This document shows, piece by piece, positions 6,465 through 8,671 of a stretch of 8,671 nucleotides of DNA. Location: assembly GCA_945957225.1 (NCBI GenBank), contig CAMFKK010000076.1:1-8671 (forward strand), in the 5' to 3' direction. The translations under genes were made by a program, and so were the position numbers. Under the pieces are notes generated by a model. That model saw only the letters and a list, made by a program, of their open reading frames with translations, ran no database searches and was not told the DNA's origin. Every line of letters begins with the position of its first letter. Position 1 is the first letter of the stretch. Source of the DNA: an uncultured Sphingobacteriia bacterium. Lineage in GTDB: Bacteria > Bacteroidota > Bacteroidia > Chitinophagales > Chitinophagaceae.

Positions 6465-8671
6465 ATGTTTTATCAAGGGAAACCTGTCTTATTATTAAGT
6501 CTATTGTTGCTCCTGTCCCATATCTCAATGGCACAGGCTAAGCGATTGTCTGGCGTAGTAAAAGACAAGCAAAGTGACGAGCCCATTCCATTTGCTTCGG
6601 TTGAATTTAAACTTTCTAAAAAAGGAGTTCTAACAGATTCTGCTGGTAAATTTTCTGTTGATCAACAAGGGGTGCTGTCTTCGGATTCTGTGACGGTATT
6701 GAGTGTGGGTTATAAGAAATTGGTGATCCCTGTAAAAGCTTTCAAAGACAGTGGTTTTGTTGAATTAAGGATAGAAGTATTACCCCCGTCCGGAGAAGCT
6801 GTTGTAAAAAGCAAGTATAATCGTTCCTTGTGGTTTTGGCGGAAAATCATGGCCAATAAAGACAGGAACAATCGCACCAGATGGAATAGTTATTCTTATG
6901 AGATCTACAATAAATTAGAAATGGATCTCAATAATGTGAGGCAGGATAAATTAAAAAATAATATCCTGCTCAAACCACTTGGTTTTGTGTTGAGTTATGT
7001 GGATTCTGCCGAGAATAGTAAACCTTATTTACCCGTTTATCTTACTGAAACCCTTTCTGATTATTATTATAGAAAGGACCCTGAAAAAATTCATGAAGTT
7101 ATCAAAGCCACACGCACCAATGGTTTGGAGAATGAAAGTCTGATTAAGGAACTGGGGGGGATGTACCAAAATGTGAATGTGTACAATAATTATATTCCTG
7201 TGTTCACCCGTGATTTTATCAGTCCCTTTCATACCAACGGAGATAATTATTACAATTTTAAACTAGCCGATACGGCTTATCTAAGTGGAAAGCGATTGGT
7301 GCATTTACGATTCACTGCCAAGCGTAAAGGGGAGAGTACATTTGAAGGAGACTGTTGGGTAAACGATACCAGTTTTGCCATTCAGAAAGTAACCATGCGA
7401 CCATCGCCAGATGCCAGTATCAATTTTATTGAAGGTCTTTCTTTGATTCAAGAATACCATTTGGTCAATGATACTATATGGTTCTTACACAAAGACAGAT
7501 TTGTAGTAGATATAGCCCCACTGGGCAAAGGAAAACTAGGAATTAAGGGGCGTAAGACCACTACATATGAGCACGTAGTCTTAAACGATGCCAATGCTTT
7601 AGATGATTTAAATAAGACAAAGAAAATACAACAAGTAGACTTACTTCCCAATACAGAAAACCTGAGTGATAGTTTTTGGAATAAAAACAGACACGAGCCC
7701 TTGGATAAAAATGAAAGAACGGTCTATAAAGTCTTAGATACCCTTACCAAGAATAGTACGTATATATTTTATAGAGAATTGGCACAAACCATTGTCAAAG
7801 GCACGCGTGATATTGGTAATATTAGATTAGGTCCTTGGTATTATTGGATCAGTGGGAATAATTGGGAGGGCACCCGTTTTAGATTTGACATATCTACCAA
7901 TCGGGGTTTTCATAAAAAATTATATCTCACGGGATACGCAGCTTATGGAACCAAGGACGGTATGTTCAAAGGTGGGGGGGAAGCCAAATGGTTATTTGAT
8001 AGAGAGAACTGGACCTATCTCAAATTCTATTATAGGAATGACTTGGACAATGGTCAAGTGAGTTATGACCAAATGGGTACCGATAATATTTTTGGAACCT
8101 TGTTTAGAAGACCCAATATTCCCTTTAAATTTCAACAACTAGAGGAGAAAAAAATTGAATTTTTCAAAGAGACCCCGCTTGGTTTGGGCTATGGATTATC
8201 TGCTTCTAGTAAACAATATACCGCGTTAGAAAACCTGCCAGGTAAGGAATATTTTCCTTCAAAAGGCCCCAATCCCTTTAATACTTTTGAGACTACCCTG
8301 CGTTTGCGCTATGCGTATTTAGAAAGAAATATAGAAGATAATTTCTTGCGTGTAAGTTTGGGTAGCTTGTATCCCGTAATTGATTTTAAATACACCAAGG
8401 GTTTTACCAAGGTATTTAATAGCAATTATGATTACCACAAAATGGATTTAACCATTTCTCATTTTGCCAAAGTGCCCCCGCTTGGAACCCTTTACTACAA
8501 TGTGTTTGCTGGAAAAGTAATTGGTACCCTTCCTTATCAAATGCTAGACATATTGCCAGGTAATGAAATGTTTTATTACAATAAATATGCTTTCAACCTG
8601 ATGCATAGATTTGAATATTTAACCGATCAATATGCTGGGCTTAATGTGGAACATAATTTTGGGCCAGGCAT
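6465..8671 (+). CDS. DUF5686 family outer-membrane protein with N-terminal carboxypeptidase regulatory-like domain; 3' end outside window
   Basis: The frame runs from the ATG at 6465 without a stop to the right edge (735 complete codons plus two bases). The family is usually somewhat over 800 residues, so roughly the last hundred are missing. A signal peptide is clear: Leu-rich 8-17 and SMAQA at 21-25. Residues about 28-100 form a carboxypeptidase regulatory-like (CarboxypepD_reg) beta-sandwich, with SGVVKD (29-34), EPIPFASV (39-46) and TDSAGKFSV. The DUF5686 region follows, starting around a WFWRKIM helix and a SYSYEIYNKLEMDL segment, and continues as alternating aromatic strands consistent with a barrel in the second half. 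The only alternative start is a TTG at 6459, because an in-frame stop lies at 6447-6449. Family members are widespread in Bacteroidota and predicted to be outer-membrane; their function is not established. Two seven-G tracts (7154-7160 and 7974-7980) lie inside the frame. It probably follows the 1128-residue gene in one transcript. Confidence 0.9.
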   Translation, partial: MFYQGKPVLLLSLLLLLSHISMAQAKRLSGVVKDKQSDEPIPFASVEFKLSKKGVLTDSAGKFSVDQQGVLSSDSVTVLSVGYKKLVIPVKAFKDSGFVELRIEVLPPSGEAVVKSKYNRSLWFWRKIMANKDRNNRTRWNSYSYEIYNKLEMDLNNVRQDKLKNNILLKPLGFVLSYVDSAENSKPYLPVYLTETLSDYYYRKDPEKIHEVIKATRTNGLENESLIKELGGMYQNVNVYNNYIPVFTRDFISPFHTNGDNYYNFKLADTAYLSGKRLVHLRFTAKRKGESTFEGDCWVNDTSFAIQKVTMRPSPDASINFIEGLSLIQEYHLVNDTIWFLHKDRFVVDIAPLGKGKLGIKGRKTTTYEHVVLNDANALDDLNKTKKIQQVDLLPNTENLSDSFWNKNRHEPLDKNERTVYKVLDTLTKNSTYIFYRELAQTIVKGTRDIGNIRLGPWYYWISGNNWEGTRFRFDISTNRGFHKKLYLTGYAAYGTKDGMFKGGGEAKWLFDRENWTYLKFYYRNDLDNGQVSYDQMGTDNIFGTLFRRPNIPFKFQQLEEKKIEFFKETPLGLGYGLSASSKQYTALENLPGKEYFPSKGPNPFNTFETTLRLRYAYLERNIEDNFLRVSLGSLYPVIDFKYTKGFTKVFNSNYDYHKMDLTISHFAKVPPLGTLYYNVFAGKVIGTLPYQMLDILPGNEMFYYNKYAFNLMHRFEYLTDQYAGLNVEHNFGPG

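Noticed and set aside
7852..8061. Plus-strand open frame of 69 residues
   Set aside because: It is an alternative frame inside the DUF5686 gene, whose own frame is continuous and conserved-looking on both sides.

Overview
The window looks like chromosomal DNA from a member of the Bacteroidota, most plausibly a Chitinophagaceae-type organism. The evidence is an AT-rich base composition, starts without clear Shine-Dalgarno sequences, a DUF5686/carboxypeptidase-regulatory-like outer-membrane protein, and a TolB-like propeller joined to an Omp85-like barrel. The family-level placement is inference from protein style. No rRNA, tRNA, CRISPR array, insertion sequence or long repeat is visible, and coding density is very high.

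Layout. (1) Positions 2-1981, plus strand: a large protein of unknown function that is open at the left edge. Its N-terminal two thirds are helical and its C-terminal part is an alpha/beta domain that reads like a caspase/gingipain-type (clan CD) fold, with a His loop and a Gly-Gly-Cys strand end. (2) Positions 1995-2261 and 2328-2966, minus strand: a probable two-gene unit. A glyoxalase II-like metallo-beta-lactamase-fold hydrolase with all zinc ligands comes first, followed by a very acidic 88-residue protein of unknown function. It runs convergently into gene 1, with 13 bases between the two stop codons. (3) Positions 2967-3028: a 62-base divergent intergenic region. (4) Positions 3029-6415, plus strand: a 1128-residue secreted outer-membrane protein that combines a peptidase-MA-like domain lacking its catalytic histidines, a TolB/PD40-type propeller and an Omp85/BamA-like barrel. 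(5) Positions 6465-8671, plus strand: an outer-membrane DUF5686 protein with an N-terminal carboxypeptidase regulatory-like domain, cut off by the right edge.

The two rightmost genes are co-directional, 49 bases apart, and both predicted to sit in the outer membrane. They may form an envelope-biogenesis or surface-assembly unit. The most interesting points are the possible unannotated clan CD domain in gene 1, the three-part architecture with a dead protease domain in the 1128-residue protein, and two seven-G tracts inside the DUF5686 gene. I see no convincing complete new defence or mobile system here.
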